A DNA stretch of 64,000 nt, from the NCBI GenBank assembly GCA_019634575.1, contig JAHCAY010000001.1, forward strand, positions 3,348,001 to 3,412,000, in the 5' to 3' direction. The notes below the pieces were generated by a model. The model did not search any database. It worked only from the letters and a program-made list of their open reading frames with translations, and had not been told where the DNA came from. The stretch comes from Candidatus Didemnitutus sp. Its GTDB lineage: Bacteria > Verrucomicrobiota > Verrucomicrobiia > Opitutales > Opitutaceae. Position numbers and translations under genes: made by a program. Below, piece after piece: positions 34,016-45,100 of this stretch. Each line of letters opens with the position of its first letter. The stretch's first letter is position 1.

Positions 34016-36511
34016 ATGTCTTCACTCGCCCTTGCCTGGTTCGTTCGCTTCCGCCGCGTGCAGCTGCCGATGCTGACGCTCATCGCGTTTCTCCAACGCA
34101 CCCCGGTCCTGCGTCTGCTGCTCGGTGCCCCATCGGCTTGGCTCAGCGGCTCGGCTGGCCAGGTGCTGCGCTCCACCGTCCTCGTTGGCGTGGCCGCCGG
34201 TGCGGTCGACACGCTGGCGGGCGCCACGACGTTCACCGCCAGTCCGGCGAGCCCGGCCTCGGCCACCGCTGGCACGCCATTCAACGCGGCCTTTGCTGTC
34301 ACGGGCGCACCCTCCGCCGTCAAATCCTACACGATTTCCAATCTGCCTCCGGGCCTGACCGTCACCGGCGCCACTGCCAGCGGCAGCAACCTCCTCCTCA
34401 ACGCCAGCACCGGCACCATCTCCGGCACGCCGACCACGGCGGGCAATTACAGCGCGACCATCACCGCGTGGGAGAAAACCGGCGGCACCGGCAACAGCAA
34501 GGGCTACAGCTACACCATCGCGGTCACCGGCTCCGCCGCCACCGCGCCGTCGATCACGACGCAACCGAGCGGACAAACCGTGACCGCCGGCGCCTCGGCA
34601 TCGTTCAGCGTCACCGCGAGTGGCACGGCGCCCTTGAGCTACCAATGGCGCAAGGACGGGACCGATATCGGCGGCGCAACCGCATCCACCTACGCGATCT
34701 CCACGACCGCGATGACAGACGCGGGCACCTATACCGTGGTGGTGAGCAACTCCGCCGGCAGCGTTACTTCCAGCGGAGCCACGCTCACCGTGAACGCCGC
34801 CGCCATCGCGCCGAGCATCACGACACAGCCCGTCGCGCAGACGGTGAACACGGGCGCGTCCGTCTCATTCTCCGTGACCGCGAGCGGCACAGCGCCCTTG
34901 AGCTACCAATGGCGCAAAGACGGCGCCAACATCGCCAGCGCGACTTCGGCGACCTACACGATCGGCTCCGCCGCGACGACGGATGCCGGCACCTACAGCG
35001 TGGTGGTGAGCAACTCCGTCGGCAGTGCGACCTCGAATGGCGCCGCGCTGACGGTGAACGTCACCAACACCGCCACCGCACCGAGCATCACGACGCAGCC
35101 CGCCGCGCAGACGGTGAACACGGGCGTGTCCGTCTCATTCTCCGTGACCGCGAGCGGCACGGCACCGCTGAGTTACCAATGGCGCAAAGACGGCGCCAAC
35201 ATCGGCAGCGCGACTTCGGCGACCTACACGATCGGCTCCGCCGCGACGACGGACGCCGCCGCTTACACGGTGGTGGTCACGAATTCGGCCGGCAGCGTCA
35301 CCTCGAACCCCGCCACACTCACCGTGAATGTCGCCACCACCGCGATCTTCCCGCACCTTGCGGCGCTCGCCATCGATGGCTCCGGTCGTCTCTACGCCGT
35401 CGATTCGACCAACGCCACGGTTAGCCGCATCGCCGCCGACGGCTCGGTCTATCTCGTCGCCGGCTCCAGCGGAAGCACAGGCACCGCCGATGGCACCGGC
35501 TCGGCCGCGCGCTTCAACCAGCCAGGCGGACTCGCCGCCACCAACGCTGGCGTGCTCTACGTCGCCGATACCGCCAACGCCCTCATTCGCCGCATCAGTG
35601 CTGAGGGCGTAGTGACCACCTTGGCCGGCAATTCCTCCCAGCGTGGTAACGCCAACGGCACCGGCGCCGCCGCGACCTTCTCCGCGCCCGTCGGTCTCGC
35701 GCTCGACTCCGGCGGCAATCTCTACGTTGCCGACTCCACCAACCACACCGTCCGCAAGGTCACCTCCTCTGGTGCGGTCACCACCTACGCCGGTCAAGCC
35801 GGCCTCAGCGGCTCGGCCAACGGCTCGGCCGCGCGCTTCAACAACCCCACCGCCGTAGCGATCGACAGTGCGGGCAACGTTTTCGTCGCCGACACGAACA
35901 ATAACACCATCCGCAAGATCGCCCCGTCCGGCGATGTTTCCACCTTCGCGGGCGTCGCCGGCGTGGCGGGTTCCAGCGATGGCACCGGCAGCGCCTCGCT
36001 CTTCAACCAACCTCGCGGCCTCGCCTTCGACAACGCCGGCAACCTCTACGTTGCCGACACCGGCAACTCCACCCTTCGCAAAATCGCGCCCTCCGGTGCG
36101 GTTACCACCGTGGCTGGACTCTCGGCGGTTTCCGCGGTCAAAGACGACGACGATGACAACGACGACCCCGGCACCCACCCCGTCAGCACGGCGCTGTTCG
36201 ATCATCCCTTGGCGGTGGCCGTCGAGTCTGCCGGCAGCATCTACCTCGGTGACACCGGTGCGTCCGCCGTCCGCAAGGTCGATGCGCAGGGCCATGTCAC
36301 CACGCTCACGCTCACCCAAGTGCAGACGCCACCTTCGAGCGGCGGCACCGGCAACACCAACACCGGATCGGGCAACACCGGCACCGGTGGCACTGGCTCC
36401 ACATCCGCGGTTGGTGGCGGTGGTGGTGGCGCGCCTTCGCCTTGGTGGTCGTTGGCCGTGCTTGCCGCGCTCGCGGCGCGCCGTCGTCGCCTCGGTCTCC
36501 CGCACCGCTGA
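34016..36511 (+). CDS. Ig-like/NHL-repeat surface protein with GlyGly-CTERM-like tail, cassette copy B
   Basis: 831 residues from ATG 34016. N-terminal hydrophobic domain (LPMLTLIAFLQRTP, then VLRSTVLVGVAAGAVDTLAG and AT) matches copy A; Asp65-Thr71 is DTLAGAT. Next a putative-Ig domain (NLPPGLTVTGATASGSN), three Ig domains with WRKDG cores (the second and third nearly identical at the DNA level), about six NHL repeats, a Asp-rich insert (KDDDDDNDDPG), then a Gly/Thr linker, GGGGGGAPSPWWSLAVLAAL and RRRR. The tail suggests GlyGly-CTERM processing and surface attachment. Starts 70 bases after DUF4266, so probably the same operon. Confidence 0.88.
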   Translation: MSSLALAWFVRFRRVQLPMLTLIAFLQRTPVLRLLLGAPSAWLSGSAGQVLRSTVLVGVAAGAVDTLAGATTFTASPASPASATAGTPFNAAFAVTGAPSAVKSYTISNLPPGLTVTGATASGSNLLLNASTGTISGTPTTAGNYSATITAWEKTGGTGNSKGYSYTIAVTGSAATAPSITTQPSGQTVTAGASASFSVTASGTAPLSYQWRKDGTDIGGATASTYAISTTAMTDAGTYTVVVSNSAGSVTSSGATLTVNAAAIAPSITTQPVAQTVNTGASVSFSVTASGTAPLSYQWRKDGANIASATSATYTIGSAATTDAGTYSVVVSNSVGSATSNGAALTVNVTNTATAPSITTQPAAQTVNTGVSVSFSVTASGTAPLSYQWRKDGANIGSATSATYTIGSAATTDAAAYTVVVTNSAGSVTSNPATLTVNVATTAIFPHLAALAIDGSGRLYAVDSTNATVSRIAADGSVYLVAGSSGSTGTADGTGSAARFNQPGGLAATNAGVLYVADTANALIRRISAEGVVTTLAGNSSQRGNANGTGAAATFSAPVGLALDSGGNLYVADSTNHTVRKVTSSGAVTTYAGQAGLSGSANGSAARFNNPTAVAIDSAGNVFVADTNNNTIRKIAPSGDVSTFAGVAGVAGSSDGTGSASLFNQPRGLAFDNAGNLYVADTGNSTLRKIAPSGAVTTVAGLSAVSAVKDDDDDNDDPGTHPVSTALFDHPLAVAVESAGSIYLGDTGASAVRKVDAQGHVTTLTLTQVQTPPSSGGTGNTNTGSGNTGTGGTGSTSAVGGGGGGAPSPWWSLAVLAALAARRRRLGLPHR

Positions 36512-36523
36512 TCTGCCCAGCTC

Positions 36524-36799
36524 ATGCGCTCCGATACCTACACCTTGTCGCGCAGCCGGGAGCATCTCGGCGTCGTTCCTGGACTGCGCCTCTGGCCGCA
36601 GCTGGGCGAGACCTGCCCGGCGGTCGCGCTCACTCCCGCGGAACAGCGCGTGCTGCACTTCGTGCAGCTCGGATTGAGCAACAAGGAGATCGCCAGCGCC
36701 CTCGGTCGCGCGGAGCATACGATCAAAAATCAGGTCGCCGCCTGTCTGCGTAAATTCGGGGTTCCGTCGCGCGCCCGCCTGATGGCGCTGTTGCGCTGA
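36524..36799 (+). CDS. Small LuxR-type HTH protein
   Basis: 91 residues. Almost the whole protein is a GerE/LuxR HTH domain: LTPAEQRVLHFVQLGLSNKE, then IASALGRAEHTIKNQVAACL and RKFGVPSRARLMALL. No receiver or ligand domain is present, as in other stand-alone GerE-type proteins. It starts 12 bases after the copy B Ig/NHL stop and may report on or regulate the cassette. Confidence 0.85.
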   Translation: MRSDTYTLSRSREHLGVVPGLRLWPQLGETCPAVALTPAEQRVLHFVQLGLSNKEIASALGRAEHTIKNQVAACLRKFGVPSRARLMALLR

Positions 36800-36861
36800 C
36801 CGGCGGCCAACAAAAGCCTTGCGCCGACTCGGGCGGGACGTATCCATGCCCCTTCGTCTCC

Positions 36862-36946
36862 GCTCAGGTGGTGGAACTGGTAGACACGCAGGTCTCAGAA
36901 GCCTGTGCTTAACCGCATGGGGGTTCGAGTCCCCCCCTGAGCACCA
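36862..36946 (+). tRNA. tRNA-Leu (anticodon CAG)
   Basis: 85-nt class II tRNA. Acceptor GCTCAGG / CCTGAGC, anticodon stem CAGGT/GCCTG with loop CTCAGAA (CAG), variable arm around TGCTTAACCGCA, T arm GGGGG-TTCGAGT-CCCCC, encoded CCA. Confidence 0.95.
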
Positions 36947-37020
36947 AATTTCCTTCGCGAGGCGAAAGAGATTTGTCCGTCGAAGCCTCGGCGAAGGCGG
37001 ATCCCCGATGACCCCAACCG

Positions 37021-38961
37021 TTGAGCTCAGGCCCTAAAACCGCTCCCGCGTTGCCCGCGATCCTGTCGCGACTGATCGACCGCCCGTGGCTTGCGGGCAC
37101 GTTGCTCGTGCTCCTCGCGGCGACCGCGTATCTCAACAGTTTTCGCGGTCAGTTCCTCTTCGACGACCACGCATCGCTCGTCGACAACCCCGCGTTGCAG
37201 CATTTCTCGACCGCGTTGCTGCCGCCAGCCGACGGCGGCCTCACCCTCAGCGGACGGCCGCTGCTCGCGTTGAGTTTCGCGCTCAACCGCGCCCTCGGTG
37301 GCATCGAGCCGTGGAGTTATCACCTCCTCAACCTCGCCATCCATCTCGCCAACGGCCTGTTGTTCGCCGCCATCGTGCGCCGCACGCTCCGGCAGCCTGC
37401 GCTCGCGCCGCGTTGGGCGGGCGATGCATCGCTCGTGGCGTTCGTTGCGGCGGCGCTGTGGCTGCTGCATCCCCTGCAAACCGAGTCGGTCACCTACATC
37501 GTCCAGCGTGCGGAGTCGCTGGTCGCCTTGTGCTACCTCGCGACGTGGTATTTTCTCATCCGCGCCCACGAGCAACCCGCGCGCCGCCACTGGCCGGTCG
37601 CGGCGTTCATCGCGTGCTTGGCCGGCATGGCCGCGAAGGAGGTGATGGCCACCGCGCCGCTCGTGCTCGCGCTCTATGACCGCCTGTTTCTCGCCGGTTC
37701 GTGGCGCGCCGTCTGGATACAGCGCGGCCGATTGCACGTCGCTTTGGCGGGCACGTGGCTCTTGCTTGGCGCGTTCGTGCTCTCGACGGCGGGCCGCGGC
37801 GGCACGGCGGGCTTCGGCACTGCGGTTTCGGTGCGCGACTACGCGCTCACGCAATTCCCCGCGATCGCGCACTATCTGCGCCTGTTCGTCTGGCCGCGCC
37901 CGCTGGTGCTGGATTATGGCACGCCACTCGTGACCGATGGGGTGCGCGTGCTGCCCGCAGCAGCGCTGGTGCTCGGGATGCTCGCTGCTTCCGCGTGGGC
38001 CGTCCGCCGTGGACAGGCCTGGGGTTTCGCGGTCGTATTTTTCTTCGTCGTTCTCGCGCCCAGCTCCAGCGTCGTGCCGATCGCGACGCAGACCATGGCG
38101 GAGCACCGCACCTATCTCCCCCTTGCCGGACTGTGTGTGCTGGTCGCGGCAATCGGCGTGGCTGGCCTGCGGACGCGCGTGTGGTTCGTGTTCGCGCCGT
38201 TGGCCCTCGTGTTGGGCGGGACGACGTGGCTGCGCAACGCTCTCTACGCCTCCCGCACCGCCATGTATGAGCAGATTGTCGCACATTGCCCCGCCAATGC
38301 CCGTGCCATGGCCTTGCTCGGCGATTACTACCTGCGCGAGGACAACGTCGATGCGGCGCAACGCTGGCTGGAGCGCTCGGTCGCGCTCGAGCCGGTTCCC
38401 GAAGCCTTGAACAATCTCGGCAACGTCCGGCAGGCGCGTGGCGATTTCGCGGCGGCGCAGGCGTTGTTCGCGCGCGCGCTCGCCGCGCGTCCGCGCGACG
38501 CGACCACGCTCTCGAACCTCGGCAACGCGCTTCTCGCGCAGGGTCATGCCGACGAAGCCATCGCACGTTTCGAGGCGGCGCTGCAGGCAAGGCCCGATTT
38601 TGCCGGTGCACTCTATAATCTCGCCAACACGCTCGCGCAGACCGGGCGCCTCACCGAGGCGGTCGCGCACTACGAGCGTTTGCTCGCGCTCACGCCGGCC
38701 GACGCCGAGGCCCGCGCCAATTTCAGTGCCGTGCTCGCGGCGCTCGATCGTCCCGACGCCGCGCTCGCACAAATCCGCGAGGCCGTTCGGCTCCGCCCCG
38801 ACCATGCCGGCTTGCGCAATGCCTGCGGGGTGACGCTCGTTCGCACCGGCCGAGTGACCGAAGCGCTGGCGGAGTTCGAGGCGGCGGTGCGGCTCGCGCC
38901 GGAAAACGCCGACTACGCGCGCAACGTCGCGCTAGCCCGGGATCAACTTCGGTCACGTTAA
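37021..38961 (+). CDS. Polytopic membrane protein with C-terminal TPR repeats (TMTC/DUF1736-like)
   Basis: 646 residues from TTG 37021; TTG 37051 is equally possible because no ATG lies near. About nine to eleven TM helices in residues 20-400, with the loop FLFDDHASLVDNPALQHFST after TM1 and HPLQTESVTYIVQRAESLVA, both typical of the DUF1736/TMTC family of GT-C-like membrane proteins (eukaryotic members are O-mannosyltransferases). Residues 420-640 are TPRs (ALNNLGNVRQARGDFAAAQA, LSNLGNALLAQGHADEAIAR). An Asp-Asp pair in the first loop fits GT-C chemistry. Whether it glycosylates the large repeat protein encoded next is speculation. Confidence 0.83.
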   Translation: MSSGPKTAPALPAILSRLIDRPWLAGTLLVLLAATAYLNSFRGQFLFDDHASLVDNPALQHFSTALLPPADGGLTLSGRPLLALSFALNRALGGIEPWSYHLLNLAIHLANGLLFAAIVRRTLRQPALAPRWAGDASLVAFVAAALWLLHPLQTESVTYIVQRAESLVALCYLATWYFLIRAHEQPARRHWPVAAFIACLAGMAAKEVMATAPLVLALYDRLFLAGSWRAVWIQRGRLHVALAGTWLLLGAFVLSTAGRGGTAGFGTAVSVRDYALTQFPAIAHYLRLFVWPRPLVLDYGTPLVTDGVRVLPAAALVLGMLAASAWAVRRGQAWGFAVVFFFVVLAPSSSVVPIATQTMAEHRTYLPLAGLCVLVAAIGVAGLRTRVWFVFAPLALVLGGTTWLRNALYASRTAMYEQIVAHCPANARAMALLGDYYLREDNVDAAQRWLERSVALEPVPEALNNLGNVRQARGDFAAAQALFARALAARPRDATTLSNLGNALLAQGHADEAIARFEAALQARPDFAGALYNLANTLAQTGRLTEAVAHYERLLALTPADAEARANFSAVLAALDRPDAALAQIREAVRLRPDHAGLRNACGVTLVRTGRVTEALAEFEAAVRLAPENADYARNVALARDQLRSR

Positions 38962-39103
38962 TCGATTTACTGCGACGGTGTCGGGAGCGTGGCCACCGGG
39001 CGTCGCTGTGCCTTAGCCGATTGGTCAGCCTGTAAGGCGTCGGTAAAATGCAACCCACTGGCCCGTTTGCGGAGCCGATTCCGTTAGGTCCGTTTAGCCA
39101 AAC

Positions 39104-42100
39104 ATGAATCCGATCTCCCTCCTGCGAACTTACCTGCCTGTCGTGCTGCTCGCCGTCGCGACCACGCTTTTCGGCGCGCCCGCTGCCCGCGCAGCCTTGC
39201 CGGTCATTTATGCGTTCAACCAATCCGGCACCGGCACGATCAATGTCGGTGAGAGCGTCACGCTGAACTGGTCCGTCTCGAACGGCGCCCAAGTCTCGAT
39301 CTCGCCCGATGTCGGCCCGATCACGGGCACCGAGGTCACGGTGACGCCGAGCGCGACCACCACCTACACCCTGACCGCGAAGAATTCGTCCGGCAGCGTT
39401 TCCAAGTCGAAGAAGATCACCGTCATCGTGCCGCCCACCGTGAACACGCTCGCCGCCACGCCGTCGACCGTGCTGCCGGGTGCAGCCGTCACGCTCGCGT
39501 GGACCGGCACCGGTGCCACCTATTATACCGTCACCACCGATGCGGGTGACAATCTCGGCAACGTTTTCGGCACGAGCACCAAGGTCTATCCGCAGACGAG
39601 CACGACCTACACCGTCACCGCGGTGAACACGGCCGGCACGGGCGCCCGCTCGGTCCCGGTCGTCGTTGTTCCTCCCGGCCCCAAGCCCACCATCTCTTCC
39701 TTCAGCGCTGCGCCCGCGACGATCGCCGCCGGCCAAAGCACCACGTTGAACTGGTCCGTCAGCAACGCCGATTCCCTCTCGATTTCGCCCAACATCGGCT
39801 CCGTCACCGGCACGACCACCACAGTCACTCCGGCCGCCACGACGACCTACACGCTCACCGCCAAGAATCTCAACGGCAGCGTCACCAAGAAGACCACCGT
39901 CACGGTCACCGTCGCGCCGCCGACGATCGATAGCTTCACCGCGACCCCGCCCGCCATCGTGGCCGGTCAGAGCAGCACGCTCGCCTGGTCGGTGACGGGA
40001 GCGGCATCGCTCTCCATTTCGCCCGGCATTGGCGCCGTCACCGGTTCCAGCATCCCGGTCAGCCCGTCCGACAGCACCGTTTACACGCTCACCGCCACGA
40101 ACGCCGGCGGCTCGGTCTCCCAGACCGTCGCGCTCGCCGTTTCGCAGCCCGTGCCGCCGCCGACGATCAACTCCTTCGCCGCGCAACCCGCCGTCATCAC
40201 CGAAGGCCAGGCCAGCACGCTCGTGTGGTCGACCGATGGCGCGAGCGAAATCTCCATCGCCGCCAATGTCGGCGCGAGCCCCGGCATCGTGACCGGCAAC
40301 AGCTATCCCGTTTCCCCCGCGCAATCGACCACCTACACACTCACGGCGCGCAACGAATCCGGCGCCGTCACGCGCACCGCTTCGGTCACGGTCAATCCGC
40401 CGGCGCCCGCGATCACGAGTTTCGCTGCGGCCCCGGTCACCATCTTCCCCGGCCAGAGCAGCCAGCTGAGCTGGTCGGTCAACGGCAACGCCACGCTCGA
40501 ACTCTCGCCGGACATCGGCGCCGTGTCGGGCAACGCACGCAGTGTTTCGCCGCAAGCCACGACCACCTACACGCTCACCGCCACCAATGCCGGTGGCAGC
40601 GACAGTAAGAGCGTCACCGTCAATGTGAGCGCGCCGGTCATCGGCTCCTTCACCGCGACTCCCGCCACGATTGTCACCGGTGATGCCACGACGCTCGCCT
40701 GGATCGTCGACGGTGCCAGCGAGGTTTCCATCGCCGCCAATGTCGGCGCGAGTCCCGGCGTCGTGACCGGCAACAGTCACTCCGTTTCGCCCACGCAGAA
40801 CACCGTTTACACCCTCACGGCGACCAACGCCGCCGGCTCCGTCACGCAGACCGTCGCGGTGACCGTGAAGCCGCCCGCGCCCACCATCAGCGCATTCACG
40901 GCCTCGCCCTCGACCATCGATCAAGGCGGCACCGCCACGCTCTCCTGGTCCGCCATCGGCGCCACCACGTTCAGCATCGCCACCGATGTCGGCAACGCCC
41001 CGGGCGTCGTCACCGGCAACTCCTTCGACGTCCATCCGTCGGCGACGACCAACTACATCCTCACCGCCGCGAACGAAACCGGCTCCGTCACGGCCAGCGT
41101 GAAAGTCACGGTCCTCGATCCGGCTCCGGTCATCCGCTCCTTCGTCAGCGTTCCCAATACCATCACGGTCGGCGAGACCTCGACCCTCAGCTGGGATGTC
41201 TCCGGCGCCGCCACGCTCTCCGTCGAGGCTGATGTCGGCGCGAGCCCCGGTGTCGTCACCGGTCCCGCCGGCTCCTACGTGGTCAAGCCCGCGGCCACCA
41301 CCAACTACACGATGACCGCGACGAGCCCCGGCGGCGTCGTATCGCACAGCTTCACCCAGATCATCGTGAAAGCCGCGACGCCCGCCCCGGTGATCAACTC
41401 CTTCGCCGCGAATCCCGCCAGCATCACGCGCGGCTCCGCCACGACGTTGAGCTGGGATATCACCGGTGCCGACAGCATCTCCGTCTCGCCTGGCATCGGC
41501 GCGGTCACTGGCACCTCGGTGCCGGCCAGCCCCGCGGCGACGACCACCTACACGGTTACGGCGACCAATGTCACCGGCAGCGTCACGCGCGACGTCGTGG
41601 TGACCGTCACCGAGCCCGCTCCGGTGACCGTGCAAATCACGCCCTCGACCGCCCAGCTCAACACCGGTGCCGCGCAAACCTTCAGCGCCACCGTCGCGAA
41701 CAGCACCAATCAAAACGTCGTGTGGAGCGTCGTCGAAACCGGCGGCGGCTCCATCACCAGCTCGGGCCTCTACACCGCGCCCGCCGTCGCCGGCACCTAC
41801 CATGTGAAGGCCGTCGCCGCCGCTGACGCCAACGCCTCGGCCCAAGCGACGATCACGGTCTCCGCGCCCGCCGTTCCGGCCCCGACGATCGATTCCTTCA
41901 CCGCCACGCCGAGCACGATCCAGTCCGGCGGCTCGGCCACGCTCGCGTGGTCCGTGACCGGCGCCGACACGCTGACGATCTCGCCCGACATCGGCGCGGT
42001 CACCGGCAACTCGCGCTCCGTTTCCCCGACGGCCACCACCACCTACACGCTCACCGCCACCAACACGACCGGCAGCGTCACGTCCACGGCGACCGTCACG

Positions 42101-45100
42101 GTCAACGCCTCCACGGGTCCGTCGATCGACACCTTCACCGCCTCGGCCGACAGCATCGAGGTCGGCGAAGCCGTCACGCTCACCTGGACCACCACCAAGA
42201 TGGGCAGCCTGTGGATGTCCGCCGACGCCGGCGGCGACCCCGGTTCCGTCGCGCCCAACGGCAGCTACGTCGCGCACCCGCAAACCACGACCCGCTACAC
42301 CATCTCCGGCTGGAACGGTGATATCGGCGCCGTCATCTACAAATCCGTCACCGTGCGCGTCGGCCCGCCGCCGACCCCGACGATCAACTCCTTCGCCGCC
42401 TCGCCCGCGACGATCGCCATCGGCTCCTCCACGACGCTGAACTGGTCCGTCGCCAACGCCGACACGGTCACCATCGTCGCCGACGCCGGCACGAGCCCCG
42501 GTGTGGTCACTGGCAACAGCCTGCCGGTCTCGCCCACCACCACCACCACCTACACGCTCACCGCCTCGCTCGGCAGCGTCAGCGCCACGGCCAGCGCCAC
42601 GGTGACTGTCACCGGTCCGACCGCGCCCGTTATCGGCGCGTTCTACGCCCAGCCAGCCTTCATCAAGGACGGCGAGTCCTCCACGCTCCGCTGGACGATT
42701 TCGGGTGCGGACCACGTCTCGATCTCGCCCGACATCGGCGAAGTCACGGGTGACAACTACACCGTCACGCCCAGCGCCACCACCACCTACACGCTGAGCG
42801 CCACCAACGACATCGGCACCAGCACGCGCACCACGGTCGTCACGATCTACGTGCCCGGCACCGGCAGCGTCACGCACCCGCGCATCTGGGTCACGCCCGC
42901 CTCGCTCCCGGCGCTCGTCGCGCGCGCCCAGGCCAACGATCCCGCCTGGATCCGCCTGCGCAACGCCTGCGACACCTACGTCACCTGGCGCGTCGCTTAT
43001 CCGGACGAGCCCAACGCCAGCAACACCATCTGCGGCGGCTACAACTACTACGACTACGCGCTCCCGTCATATGAGCTCTCGCTCGGCTACATGATCGCGA
43101 AGACGGTCGACCCGACCCGCGCTGCGCTCTACGCCGCCAAGGAGCGAGAGGTCCTCCTCGCCCTCTCCGATCCCGTGCATCACGGCTTCACCCTCAAGGA
43201 CGATGGCTACCCGATCCGCACCTATGTCCCGGCGCTCGCCATCGGCTACGACTGGATCTTCGAGACGCTGAGCGACTCCGACCGCGCGCAGATCTTCACG
43301 GAGATCAACCGCTGGATCGCCGACTACGAAGCCGGTGGCTTCGGACGCGGCTACCCGCAAGGCAACTACTTCGCCGGCTACTACGCCGCCAAGGCCATCG
43401 GCGCCCTCGCGACCGAAGGCGAGAACCCGATCGGCCCGGAAATGTGGAACGATTGGCTCACCAAGCTCCACTACGGCTTCGTGCAGCCCTATCACCAACA
43501 ATGGATGAGCAACGGTTCCGCGCCTGACGGCTGGGGCTACGGCAAGCTCGAGACCCTCAACATGCTCCGCCCGCTCGCCGCCGCCTTCACCGCCAAGGGC
43601 CTCGACCTCATCCACGATGCCGCCCATCCCCACGACTATCCGGACGGCAACGTCAAATGGGTCGCCCATTTCACTTGGCCCGACATGAAAACGGTCTCTG
43701 ACCGCGGCCTTCTCTACGATGGCGACAACTTCACCGCCACCGATGCCGACTGGGCCACGCAATACGCCGGCTTCCTTCGCCTCGCCAACGCCAACAACGC
43801 CCCGATGGCCCAGCGCTACGCGCTCGACCTCCGCTCCCTGCAGGGCAACAACGCCAGCGAGCCTTGGACCGATATGCTCCTGTTCGACGCCTCCGCGCCG
43901 ACTGCGAACTATCGCACCGACCTCAGCTACCACACCACCGGCACGGGTGAAGTGGCCATGCGCAGCTCGTGGAACACCGATGCCGTCTGGGCCTCCTTCC
44001 AGTCCGGGCCCTACGTCGGTTATCCCGGCTCCGCCGAAGAGCAATTCGACCAAGGCTCCCTCGCGATCCAGCGCGGCGGCGTGCAGTTCCTCGTCAACGC
44101 GTGGGGTGCGACGCTCCGCAACACTCCAGGCACCGACGACGGCAACATTCCCGCCAATCTGCCGCCCGATCTTACCGAGAAGGAACGGCAGGCGCATCAC
44201 GGCGAGGTTTTCAACACCATCTACAACGAAGTCTACAGCACGAGCCTTGATGGCATCGGCAGCCCTCGCCGCGTCTTCAATACCTACTACGCCGTTCGTT
44301 CGGCCGGCTACTATGGTCAGGGTGCCTTCACTCCCGGCACGACCGCCACGACGCTGTCGCGCTTCGAAGAGGGCAACGACTACGTCCTCGCGCGCGGCGC
44401 CAACCTCGAAGGCATGTATTACAACGATCACCCGATCTCGCTCTGGGATCGCACCGTCGTCTACCTCCGCCCGCAGCTCTTCGTCGTCCACGACCGCACC
44501 GGCGTCGACAATCCCAACGCCGACAACTGGATGGCCTGGCACGTCGCCGCTGCTCCGGTCGAGCAATCCGCCGTCGCCGGCACGCACCGCTTCGACGTCG
44601 TCGACACGCGCCCCGGCTTCGGTGGCAATCTCTACCGCGGTCGCGTCACCACGGTGCTGCCCGCCGGTCACGTCGTGAAGAACGTGGACGTCTTCGACTA
44701 CCATAAGGTCTACCGCCTCGAAGTCCGCTCGGGCGCCCCGACGACCAGCAACACCTGGCTCACGGTGTTCGACGCCGCTGCATCCGCCGCGCAAGCCGGC
44801 GAGGCCAGCCCGCTCACCGCCGCTTCCGGTGCGCTCTCGACCGCCTCCGCTGAAGGCACGCTCATCCACAACTCGGTCGGCAGCTACGCCGTGCTCTTCA
44901 GCAAGAGCGCCACGCCCATCGCCGGCAGCTTCACGCTCACGATCCCGACCGCCGCCACCTACGTCCTCGTCGCGGACCTCGCGCCGAGCACCGGCTACAG
45001 CGTGACCGCGACCGTCGCCAACGGCTCCACCACCATCGCCTTCGCGCCCGGTGGCAGCTTCACGACCACGAGCCAGGGCACGCTCAAGGTCAACGTCAGC

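Noticed and set aside
34860..35260. Near-identical DNA blocks as an insertion or assembly duplication
   Set aside because: They are consecutive Ig domains of one protein with proper frame and flanks, so ordinary repeat expansion explains them.
38723..42877. 1384-residue open frame antisense to the Ig-repeat gene
   Set aside because: Gly/Arg/Asp-rich repeating translation with no domain; it is the antisense reflection of the tandem repeat in high-GC DNA.
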